Made by a program: the position numbers and the translations under genes | Shown here: positions 1-6,478 of the stretch, piece after piece | Numbering within the stretch: position 1 is the stretch's first letter | How the letters are laid out: each line of letters opens with the position of its first letter | Source: Tateyamaria pelophila | GTDB lineage: Bacteria > Pseudomonadota > Alphaproteobacteria > Rhodobacterales > Rhodobacteraceae | NCBI RefSeq assembly: GCF_019966495.1 | Contig: NZ_JAIMIA010000035.1 | Coordinates: forward strand, 1 to 41,045 | Direction of reading: 5' to 3' | Length of the DNA: 41,045 nt | The notes under the pieces: model-generated | What the model saw: only the letters and a program-made list of their open reading frames with translations | Databases searched by the model: none | Told to the model about the DNA's origin: nothing

Positions 1-410
1 TCAGACAGAGCCGCCCGGTTCTCTGCGGTCGCCAGTCCCTCGGTCTCGAACCGGCCCATCTGCGACGTGGATGCGGCATGCGCATCGACGGCACGGCCAC
101 CGACAACCTGGCGCATCACGGGATCGAGCGCGAGACGGTCGGCGTCATTGACGTCCCCGTATCCTGCCAACCGGCCGTAGACCGATTGCCGAAACAGCCC
201 GTCGAGCCGGTGGATCGTGTTCTTGCCACGGCGATTATCGCACAGGGCAGCAGACGCCAGATTGGACAGACCGAGCGCGTCATCAAGCTCGCGCATCACC
301 AGAAGGCCGCCATCCGAACTGAGCTGAGCGCCCCGGAATTCCAGCCGCACGCGAGGGTCAAAATCCACACGATCTGCCCGCTGCAAGCCCGCACCCTCTG
401 GGTGATCCAT
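1..410 (-). CDS. IS1380-family transposase, N-terminal part (runs off window)
   Basis: The frame begins at an ATG at 408-410 preceded by the ribosome site GGAGG and encodes about 136 residues before the window edge. The start of the protein contains FRGAQLSSDGGLLVMREL followed by DDALGLS, which resembles the conserved N-terminus of IS1380-family DDE transposases. These enzymes are usually around 450 residues and move the IS by cut and paste. The catalytic acidic residues lie beyond the window. The sequence is the same as that of the right-hand copy, so the gene is cut by the window edge and is not visibly broken. Confidence 0.8.
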   Translation of the reverse strand, partial: MDHPEGAGLQRADRVDFDPRVRLEFRGAQLSSDGGLLVMRELDDALGLSNLASAALCDNRRGKNTIHRLDGLFRQSVYGRLAGYGDVNDADRLALDPVMRQVVGGRAVDAHAASTSQMGRFETEGLATAENRAALS

Positions 411-439
411 GAAACACATCCTCCGCAGCAACCAACGCC

Positions 440-468
440 ATGATATATATAGAAAATATCACGTTCAA
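440..468 (-). promoter_or_regulatory. Transposase promoter in left IS copy
   Basis: Read on the minus strand, TTGAAC is followed after 17 bases by TATCAT, a reasonable sigma-70 promoter about 30 bases upstream of the transposase ATG. The same sequence is present in the right-hand copy at 40578-40606. Confidence 0.45.
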
Positions 469-505
469 GACAGCGAAATCAGAGAGCTACTTGGGGAATG
501 CGGGT

Positions 506-1309
506 GGAAAGTAAACTTTGCTGACGAATATTGTCGGCGTGGCGCCGGTCCGATTGTTCATTACGATCCAAAGTTACAAGAAATCTGGAGTTAATAAAAA
601 AGTAAGTTGAAGTTTCGTTTTTGTTCAAATCGTCGGACGCCAAAAGCGATTCAAACACGGTCTGATAATACTTTTAAACACTATCCCTGTCCGGATGATG
701 CACGATGTAATCACTATGTTTTTACCTTACAAATTTAGAGGATCGAACGTCGGCTTGTCGTGGTCACTTTTGAGTATCCTATGATATACCCATGTCAAAA
801 CTTGCGTTCGATCCTGCCTCGGAAGGCTCTTCTCAAAAAAACCCAAACCCGAAATTGATGTTTCCAGACCTCTCGTTGTGCTTTGAAAGTAAATGTTGCC
901 CAAAAGAATCCGGTAGCTGTTCCATACTTTAACAGGAGTTCTTGAGCGAAGTGGGTACCCGGCAACGCCGGATCAACGCTGTCTCTGTAGCGTTTCGGAT
1001 TAACTTTGTCCGCCACCGTTACTTACGGCCCGTTGAAGGCTTTCAGCTTTCATCCCCTCCCGTTCAAAGGGAGCATCAAAATGATCGGCAATCTCATCGG
1101 TCGAAAACACCCGAGGAGAACCATCAGAAACATTTCTGACTTCCAAGGCCCGCAGCGTCCGAAGCACCTCATCGGACTTGGCATGAGCGCTCTTCTTGTC
1201 CTTTGCGTTCTTTTCTGGTTCCGTCCATGTTGTCCATCCTCGGCCCATCACGCCTACGCACATTGCTAGCCAACAGAGAGGCCAGGCGTTGCGAACGGCA
1301 GCGTTTGGA
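506..1309. other. Intergenic stretch between IS and lacI, AT-richer
   Basis: About 800 bases without a convincing gene. The part next to the IS (roughly 510-760) is clearly AT-richer than the rest of the window, with runs of A and T, and no open frame there resembles a known protein. A weak minus-strand candidate frame lies at 1000-1248 and is listed separately. The region could be remnant DNA left by IS-associated rearrangement, but no recognisable gene fragment shows this. Confidence 0.6.
1000..1248 (-). CDS. Possible small hypothetical protein downstream of lacI (doubtful)
   Basis: An 82-residue frame on the same strand as lacI begins about 60 bases after the lacI stop. The product would be hydrophilic and charged, starting MGRGWTTWTEPEKNAKDKKS and containing RVFSTDEIADHFDAPFERE, which looks more protein-like than random translation. 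A weak ribosome site (TAGG) lies four bases before the ATG; another in-frame ATG is at 1261-1263. I recognise no family or motif. It may be the remnant of a larger gene or a chance frame. Confidence 0.22.
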   Translation of the reverse strand: MGRGWTTWTEPEKNAKDKKSAHAKSDEVLRTLRALEVRNVSDGSPRVFSTDEIADHFDAPFEREGMKAESLQRAVSNGGGQS

Positions 1310-2389
1310 TCAAGACAGCATCGCCCGTCCGGAAACTGGTGCATACTCTGACGGGGCTGCGGAAGGCAGTTCCTGGGTGACCAAAGCCTGATCGAGAACA
1401 AAACCCGACTCCAACAAGCGAACGTCCGGCGCAGTATCGGGCGTGCCAATGTGTTGCGTCAGCCGTTTCGCCGCTTCGCGTCCCAGCGCAGCGGCCGGAG
1501 TGGTCAAGGTAGCGAAACGATCGACGCAGGCTGCGGGTTCAAGCCAGCATAATCCGTCATCATAGGACACATATGTCATGTCCCTGAGCGCGTTCGACTT
1601 CAGGTGCATCAAGCCTGCGGCTACGCCCACAGCTATTAGCGAACATCCCACAATTAGTGCTGTCGGAGGCGCCCTCATCTGCGACAACGTTTCGACGACT
1701 CGCATTCCGAACGGCAGCGTGCGTGTCCCATTCTGCACCCAGCCCGGCGCCCCTTCGAGCCCCGACGCGCGCATGGCGTTCGAATAGGCGGCGACTTGAG
1801 ATTGCGTCATAACGCTGTCTCTCGGCCCCGTAATCAGCGCAATCCGGCGATGCCCCGCTTCAACCAATGATGCGATGGCGGCCTGCATCGCCAACCCGTG
1901 GTCATAATCCACAGCGCTCACCGGACTGTCGTGGCCACAAAAGTTCCCCTGCACAACGACAGGAAAATCGTGTGCCGCGGTTGCGCAGAAGGCACGATCT
2001 TCGTGCGTGGGCGCCGTCAGGATTGCGCCTTCGAGGTTGTTGTCCCTTGCAAGGCAGGCAATCTGTGAGTCCCCCGGCCGGAGCTTTGGTTGCCGTACAA
2101 CCCAATCGAAGTTGTGCCGTTCCAAAACCTCGGCTGCACCGGACAAAAAGGCGCAGAACAAAGGGTCACGCAATCCCTGCCCATCTCCCTCGGCGGCGAC
2201 AATGGCAACGCGACGCGAGCGTCCGGTCGCCAACGATCGCGCACGACGGTTTGGTTTATATTCATAGGCCTTCGCGGCCCGGAGGATCCTGTCGCGGGTC
2301 TTGACCGAGACCTCCGGGTAGCCATTGAGCGCGCGGCTGACTGTCGTTTGCGAAAGACCAAGCGTCCGCGCGAGCTCTTTGAGGTTCAT
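1310..2389 (-). CDS. LacI-family transcriptional regulator
   Basis: A 359-residue protein with a classic LacI-type helix-turn-helix at residues 1-25 (LKELARTLGLSQTTVSRALN), the hinge region near residues 45-58 (YKPNRRARSLATGRS), and then a periplasmic-binding-protein-like effector domain. The family usually has 330-345 residues, so the C-terminus is slightly long. It is the last gene of the apparent gpsA-phosphatase-ggpS-lacI operon, 57 bases after ggpS. Two matching LacI-type operator sequences flank the -10 box upstream of gpsA, which suggests it controls the operon and hence its own synthesis. The effector is unknown; glucosylglycerol or a related sugar is a guess. Assignment to the family is firm; the target is inference. 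Confidence 0.93.
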   Translation of the reverse strand: MNLKELARTLGLSQTTVSRALNGYPEVSVKTRDRILRAAKAYEYKPNRRARSLATGRSRRVAIVAAEGDGQGLRDPLFCAFLSGAAEVLERHNFDWVVRQPKLRPGDSQIACLARDNNLEGAILTAPTHEDRAFCATAAHDFPVVVQGNFCGHDSPVSAVDYDHGLAMQAAIASLVEAGHRRIALITGPRDSVMTQSQVAAYSNAMRASGLEGAPGWVQNGTRTLPFGMRVVETLSQMRAPPTALIVGCSLIAVGVAAGLMHLKSNALRDMTYVSYDDGLCWLEPAACVDRFATLTTPAAALGREAAKRLTQHIGTPDTAPDVRLLESGFVLDQALVTQELPSAAPSEYAPVSGRAMLS

Positions 2390-2412
2390 CGGTTTACTCT
2401 CCGCACGGCATA

Positions 2413-2435
2413 CCTGCGGAGGGTCAGTCCGCAGG
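2413..2435 (-). other. Intercistronic hairpin between ggpS and lacI
   Basis: CCTGCGGA and TCCGCAGG form a perfect 8-bp stem with a 7-base loop in the gap between the ggpS stop and the lacI start. No run of U follows in the minus-strand transcript, so it is not a standard intrinsic terminator. It could protect the 3' end of the upstream mRNA segment or reduce read-through into lacI. Confidence 0.5.
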
Positions 2436-2446
2436 TGGCTTGGCCG

Positions 2447-3934
2447 TCACTCGGCGGCAAACGTCTTGTCGCCGCCGCGGCGAAAACCGATGGGTTTCCA
2501 CGTCTTGATGTCTGTTTCGACAACAGCCTGCCGCAAGGCTTCCATGCGTCGCCTCCGTTCGTCCTCGGGCATGGCAATGGCCTCTTCGACAGCGCGATCC
2601 ATGGACCGGTTCGAGAATGGGTTTGCAATCACGGCATCGTCCAGCAAAACGGCCGCGCCTGCGAATTCCGACAGCACCAATACGCCGTCCCCATCCGTGC
2701 GGGACGCCACGAATTCCTTGCAGACAAGGTTCATCCCGTCCGCCAAGGGGGTGATCCATGCCACGTCAGCCGCGCGATAATAGGAAATCAATTCGGTGAA
2801 CGGGATCGCGCGTGAAATGAGAGTGACAGGCTGCCATTCCAAAGTCCCGAAGCGCCCGTTGATGCGTCCTGCGATCTGCTCGATTTCGTTCTGGATTTGC
2901 TCATAGGCCGTCATGTTGCGATTGGCCGAGACCGAAACATGCATCAGGCGGATCTTCTCTTTCAGGTCCGGCCGCCGCTCAAGAATACGCTCGAAGCTCA
3001 GAAGCTGTTCGATTCCGCCCTTTGTATAATCGGTGCGCCCGACAGACAGCAGCAGTTTCGTATCCCCAAGCTCCTGGCGGATTTCTTTGGCCTTGGTACG
3101 CGTTTCTTCCGCCGCCGCCAGTTCCTCGATATAGTCGATGTTCACACCGACGGGTGCGACACTGATGTGCGTTTCACGACCTTCATGTTCCAGCATGGTG
3201 GGCTGCACGCGTTCGGTGAGTGCGGTGCCCTCTGAAATCCACTTGTCAGGCACCCTGCCCCGCCCTGTCACCTCGACATCGAACAGGCTGCAGGCCACAG
3301 ATACGAAATTCGCGGCATAACGCGGGATATGAAACCCGACATCATCGCAGGCCAGCAAGCTGGAAACGATCTCTCTCCGCCAGGGCAAGACGTTGAACAC
3401 GTCGGCCGCGGGAAAAGGAGTATGGTGGAAAAATGATATCTTCAGATCGGGCCGCAACTGCCGCAAGTATCCAGGAACCAGCCAGAGGTTGTAGTCATGC
3501 ACCCAGACAACGCCACCCAACGCAGCTTCTTCGGCGGCCGCTTCGGCGAATTTCCAGTTGACGGTGCGGAAGTTGGCCCAGTCCACAGGGTCGTAATTGT
3601 AGCGCTCCTTGAACCCGTGCAAAATTGGCCAGAACGCCTCTTTCGACGTGATATGGTAAAACTCGCGCACCTGTTCGGCAGTGAGCGGCAACCGCGAGAC
3701 CGAGTAGTTACCGTAGTCATCCTCAATCTCGATCCGCTCTTCGAATTCCGGGTTGGCCGGGTCTTCGGCCAACTTCCAAGCGACCCAAGCCCCGTGGGTG
3801 ACCCCGCCAAAGAAGCTTTTCAATGATGGCACGATCCCGTTCGGGCTCTTGTTCTCACGCAGAACGGTCTTCCCGTTTTCCGTGACCTCTTCGTAAGGCT
3901 GGCGATGATAGACGATGACAAGGTCGGATGACAT
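2447..3934 (-). CDS. ggpS: Glucosylglycerol-phosphate synthase (GT20)
   Basis: The 495-residue protein transfers glucose from an NDP-glucose (ADP-glucose in cyanobacteria) to glycerol-3-phosphate, forming glucosylglycerol-phosphate in the cytoplasm. Its N-terminus (LVIVYHRQPYEEVTENGKTV, then SPNGIVPSLKSFF) closely resembles what I remember of cyanobacterial GgpS and differs from OtsA trehalose-phosphate synthases. GT20 landmarks follow: HDYNL at 146-150, HHTPFP at 170-175, GRTDYTKG at 299-306, PLADGMNLVCKEF at 396-408 and LSEFAGAA at 421-428. Length matches the roughly 495-500 residues usual for the family. AAGGAGT lies just before the ATG. It is 11 bases downstream of the phosphatase gene and shares an operon with gpsA, which makes the acceptor substrate. 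This context favours GgpS over trehalose synthesis. Confidence 0.92.
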   Translation of the reverse strand: MSSDLVIVYHRQPYEEVTENGKTVLRENKSPNGIVPSLKSFFGGVTHGAWVAWKLAEDPANPEFEERIEIEDDYGNYSVSRLPLTAEQVREFYHITSKEAFWPILHGFKERYNYDPVDWANFRTVNWKFAEAAAEEAALGGVVWVHDYNLWLVPGYLRQLRPDLKISFFHHTPFPAADVFNVLPWRREIVSSLLACDDVGFHIPRYAANFVSVACSLFDVEVTGRGRVPDKWISEGTALTERVQPTMLEHEGRETHISVAPVGVNIDYIEELAAAEETRTKAKEIRQELGDTKLLLSVGRTDYTKGGIEQLLSFERILERRPDLKEKIRLMHVSVSANRNMTAYEQIQNEIEQIAGRINGRFGTLEWQPVTLISRAIPFTELISYYRAADVAWITPLADGMNLVCKEFVASRTDGDGVLVLSEFAGAAVLLDDAVIANPFSNRSMDRAVEEAIAMPEDERRRRMEALRQAVVETDIKTWKPIGFRRGGDKTFAAE

Positions 3935-3945
3935 GGGAATACTCC

Positions 3946-4722
3946 TTATGCGACGGGAAACATGCGGAAATGCGTTATGGCTTCTGCGATGCCGGTCACA
4001 CCCGGACCATCAGCATGATACACATGATCAATGCCACTGATCCGCTCGACCAGTGCCGCTTCGGAATTGCCGACGGCAACGGCTGGCAGACCAACGGTCA
4101 GCATGGACAGATCGTTCAGCGTGTCACCCGCCGCCAGTGTGCGGCTCTCGTCGACGCCTAAATGATCAAGAAGTCGGCGCAAGGTCGGACCTTTGCTGAT
4201 CCCTTTGGGCAAGACGTCGAAAAAGCGATTGTCGGACACCAGCGCATCCAGCCCCATGTCTTCGATCAGGCTCACCGCACGGGGATCGAAAGCGTTCGGA
4301 TCGAGATCGTAGCTTAGCCGGTATCGAAAACTGGTCGGCTGCAAAGCAAGGCCGGGCATATCGGCCAGCGCATCTCTGACGCGGTCGCCGGCATCACCCC
4401 ACGCCTTGGAGATATGATCTTCAAGCGCAACGATGGGAGTGATCTCGTGATCGTCCGACACCGATGCGATTGTGGTGCCGACGTCGCCCACCAGGTAATC
4501 CGGCCTCGGTACATCGCCGTTTTTACAGAGATCGCGAATGAAGTCCGGATCACGTCCTGTCACAAAGATCAGGCCGACGCGCATCCGATGTGATTCGAGC
4601 CAGCGATAGAAGTCCTGACGTGCGGTTTTGTCACCGCCAAGAAAGGTACCGTCCAGATCGGTGGCGAGCACAAATTCCTTTTTGGAGATATGGGTCGTCG
4701 CGAATGTTTCACGGCGGGTCAT
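3946..4722 (-). CDS. HAD-family phosphatase, probable glucosylglycerol-phosphate phosphatase
   Basis: A 258-residue HAD hydrolase of the sucrose-phosphatase/Cof type. Residues 20-26 (ATDLDGT) carry the nucleophile and general acid Asp22 and Asp24. Thr55-Gly56 in FVTGRD is motif II, Lys173 or Lys177 is motif III, and GDTLND at 199-204 is the metal-binding motif IV. Between genes for G3P supply (gpsA, 4-bp ATGA overlap upstream) and glucosylglycerol-phosphate synthase (11 bp downstream), its most likely job is removal of phosphate from glucosylglycerol-phosphate. Cyanobacterial GgpP (StpA) is longer, at about 420 residues, so this would be a shorter functional equivalent. A mannosyl- or glucosylglycerate-phosphate phosphatase is another possibility for this HAD subgroup, but the neighbouring synthase argues against it. 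Confidence 0.85.
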   Translation of the reverse strand: MTRRETFATTHISKKEFVLATDLDGTFLGGDKTARQDFYRWLESHRMRVGLIFVTGRDPDFIRDLCKNGDVPRPDYLVGDVGTTIASVSDDHEITPIVALEDHISKAWGDAGDRVRDALADMPGLALQPTSFRYRLSYDLDPNAFDPRAVSLIEDMGLDALVSDNRFFDVLPKGISKGPTLRRLLDHLGVDESRTLAAGDTLNDLSMLTVGLPAVAVGNSEAALVERISGIDHVYHADGPGVTGIAEAITHFRMFPVA

Positions 4723-5861
4723 GATATCCTTTCTGCAAGCGTTGCAATATCTTTGTCAGATGAAGGGTGATCGAAGGCGACATCCATGCCGCGCGGTTCT
4801 GCTTCGATCGGTCGTGACCAAAGAGCGGCGAACGCGACACCAATATCGACACCATCGTGCAAAATGGAGCGCACGGTCTCGCAAATCGGCATGGAGATGC
4901 GCAAACGCCGTGCGAGGTCGGTCACGGATTTCGCATTGACCTCACCTTCGACAACGACCGCACGACCTTCGAAACAGTCCGCGCGCGCAAGCCCCTGGCC
5001 CAGTTGCTGACCAAGCGCCATATTGCGGGAGGTTGTGCTGGAACAGGTCAGCGCCAGATCCCCGATTCCCGATAGCCCGGTCACCGTTTCCCGGCGACCT
5101 CCGACAGTCTCCGCCAGCACTTTCATTTCGTCGAGACCGCGCGTAATCAACGCCGCCCGCGTATTTTCGGCAAAGCCTGCGCCCGTCATCATGCCGCAAG
5201 CGATTGCGATCACGTTCTTGACCGCGCCTCCGATTTCGACCCCTACCAGATCATCCGAGACATAGGCCCGGAAACTCTCTGTCGTCAGCGAAAGCGCCAA
5301 CCGGGCCGCGGGGCTCTCCTCAGGGTGCAACCGGTCTGTATAGGCGAACGGAAAGGCCACTGTCGCGGCTGTCGGGTGCCCGAGCGCGGTTTCGCGTGCG
5401 AAGGTCGGGCCGGAGACGCAGCCGATCGGGCGGTCGCCCAGTTCTTCCTTTGCCACCTGCGCCATCAGTAGGCCGGTATCTGCCTCGATTCCCTTGGCGC
5501 AAACTGCGATTGGCATGGCCTCCGGCGCATGTGCAGCGACGAGACGAGAAACGGCGCGCACGCCGCGCGAAGGAACGACGAGCAAGGCGACCTCGGCGTC
5601 TTTCAGAGCTTCGGCCATATCGTGCGAGCCCCGGAGTGTGCCGGGCAGTGCAACATCAGGCAGATGTCGCGTGTTCATCGATTGTGAGTTGATCGCATTG
5701 ATCACGGCAAGGTCGCGCCCCCAGAGTGTGGTCTCGACACCGGCCCGGGCCAAAGTCGCGGCAAGTGCTGTGCCCCAGGACCCGGCACCGATAACGGCCG
5801 CCCGTTGATACCGGCGGGCGCACGCCAGATGAGGATCGCCGGAAAATTGCTCATGCTTCAT
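4719..5861 (-). CDS. gpsA: Glycerol-3-phosphate dehydrogenase [NAD(P)+]
   Basis: Reduces dihydroxyacetone phosphate to sn-glycerol-3-phosphate in the cytoplasm. The N-terminal Rossmann motif is GAGSWGT at residues 25-31, followed by SGPTFA near 150-155, the catalytic lysine in GGAVKN (Lys215) and LSGIGDLALTCSS near 264-276. At 380 residues it is longer than the usual 320-340; about 20 extra residues lie at each end. I chose the ATG at 5859-5861 because GTGAGG lies six bases before it; an in-frame GTG four codons upstream overlaps that ribosome site. Its stop overlaps the phosphatase start by 4 bp. As the first gene of a glucosylglycerol operon it looks like a dedicated paralogue that supplies acceptor. 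A separate gpsA for phospholipid synthesis would be expected elsewhere in the genome. Confidence 0.92.
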   Translation of the reverse strand: MKHEQFSGDPHLACARRYQRAAVIGAGSWGTALAATLARAGVETTLWGRDLAVINAINSQSMNTRHLPDVALPGTLRGSHDMAEALKDAEVALLVVPSRGVRAVSRLVAAHAPEAMPIAVCAKGIEADTGLLMAQVAKEELGDRPIGCVSGPTFARETALGHPTAATVAFPFAYTDRLHPEESPAARLALSLTTESFRAYVSDDLVGVEIGGAVKNVIAIACGMMTGAGFAENTRAALITRGLDEMKVLAETVGGRRETVTGLSGIGDLALTCSSTTSRNMALGQQLGQGLARADCFEGRAVVVEGEVNAKSVTDLARRLRISMPICETVRSILHDGVDIGVAFAALWSRPIEAEPRGMDVAFDHPSSDKDIATLAERIS

Positions 5862-5879
5862 TACTGGCCTCACTGCGCG

Positions 5880-5889
5880 TTAGCGCTTT
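5880..5889. promoter_or_regulatory. LacI-type operator O1, overlapping predicted transcription start
   Basis: On the minus strand this reads AAAGCGCTAA, matching the centre of LacI/CcpA-type operators (AARCGNWW) and containing the palindrome AGCGCT. It lies 5-14 bases downstream of the TATAAT box of the gpsA promoter, so it covers the expected +1 position, where a bound repressor would block initiation. A nearly identical sequence lies 53 bases upstream. Confidence 0.55.
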
Positions 5890-5893
5890 TGAT

Positions 5894-5899
5894 ATTATA
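5894..5899 (-). promoter_or_regulatory. Promoter -10 box of the glucosylglycerol operon
   Basis: A perfect TATAAT on the minus strand, 33 bases before the gpsA ATG. No good -35 hexamer lies 16-18 bases upstream (best ATCATT), so the promoter may be weak without an activator. A TTGACA occurs further upstream on the same strand (near 5974-5979) but has no matching -10 box at the right distance. Confidence 0.5.
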
Positions 5900-5932
5900 C
5901 GCCGAATGCGGATCCGAATGATCTGAACGACT

Positions 5933-5942
5933 TTAGCGTTTT
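5933..5942. promoter_or_regulatory. LacI-type operator O2, upstream of promoter
   Basis: On the minus strand this reads AAAACGCTAA, differing from O1 at one of ten positions. The centre-to-centre distance to O1 is 53 bases, about five turns of the helix, with the promoter between the sites. This arrangement fits repression by a tetramer or by looping. Family of the binding protein is inferred from the sequence pattern and the adjacent lacI gene. Confidence 0.5.
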
Positions 5943-6478
5943 GTCTGCTGTCAGATGTGACCAAGGCGGCACCTGTCAACGCTGCGCGCGCAGAAAACTA
6001 CACTTTTAGGTTATTTTCACAACTTTCGATCCATCTTCTGCACAAATTCGCATCGGTATTGCGTAATAATTAGGCAATATTGCGTCGCATTCAGAATATA
6101 AATATGTCGCATTCAGACCTTTTCTGCAACTGCATTGTGGTTGCTTTGACAGGCATATGCGCGGCTGCGCGCCCCTCTTGCGACCGTGGAAAATTCGCAC
6201 GACTTTTCCTGTCATACATCGATGAAGACGAAATTTAACGCGCTCGAACACAGAATGTTCCGCAGGCACACAAATTGCTTTGGCGACGTCTCTATACGGA
6301 TCGCTTTCTCGGCAACCCGTACCTTTGAAAAGGCGGAATGGTGTATTGGCGTCGCCACATGACCCCATATTTGGCAATAAGCGGTTTACCCGAAAAATGG
6401 TGCGAAGTGACGCAAGCACTTCTACTTGCGCAGACTTGTCAGCTGCTGGAGTACCAATAAAAGAAGCAGACTCCGGCC
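5943..6478. promoter_or_regulatory. Long upstream region of the glucosylglycerol operon
   Basis: About 540 bases between the operator region and the end of uup with no credible gene. It is AT-richer than its surroundings and rich in short repeats: TATTGCGT twice (6057-6064, 6078-6085), the palindrome GCAATATTGC (6074-6083), and the 12-base direct repeats listed separately. The unusual length and repeats suggest further regulator-binding sites for the osmolyte operon. Nothing else was recognised. Confidence 0.4.
6084..6117. repeat. Pair of 12-bp direct repeats, 22 bp apart
   Basis: GTCGCATTCAGA occurs at 6084-6095 and 6106-6117, separated by the ten-base AT-only spacer ATATAAATAT. The 22-base period equals about two helical turns, so both copies face the same side of the DNA, as in binding sites of dimeric response regulators. 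The pair lies about 190 bases upstream of the gpsA -10 box. Confidence 0.5.

Larger units (their letters stand above)
1..505 (-). mobile_element. IS1380-type insertion sequence, partial (left copy)
   Basis: This stretch is the reverse complement of 40541-41045. The two copies match over all 505 bases except for one difference that I saw (G at 486 against T at the equivalent position). The match stops abruptly after the sequence CTTGGGGAATGCGGGT, which therefore marks the outer IS end at base 505. The element carries the 5' part of a DDE transposase gene on the minus strand that runs off the window. Only one IS end is visible, so a target duplication cannot be checked. Confidence 0.85.

Noticed and set aside
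409-594. Plus-strand frame of 61 residues crossing the left IS end
   Set aside because: It runs antisense to the transposase leader and across the IS border, so any similarity with the right end comes from the IS repeat itself.
795-1016. Minus-strand frame of 73 residues left of lacI
   Set aside because: No recognisable sequence, no ribosome site, odd aromatic-rich composition and AT-richer surroundings.
6084-6117. Start of a CRISPR-like array
   Set aside because: Only two 12-base repeats with a 10-base spacer; CRISPR units are much longer and more numerous.
6006-6419. Minus-strand frame of 137 residues upstream of gpsA
   Set aside because: It covers the direct repeats and AT-rich spacer of the control region, has unusual Cys/Arg composition, and resembles no protein that I know.
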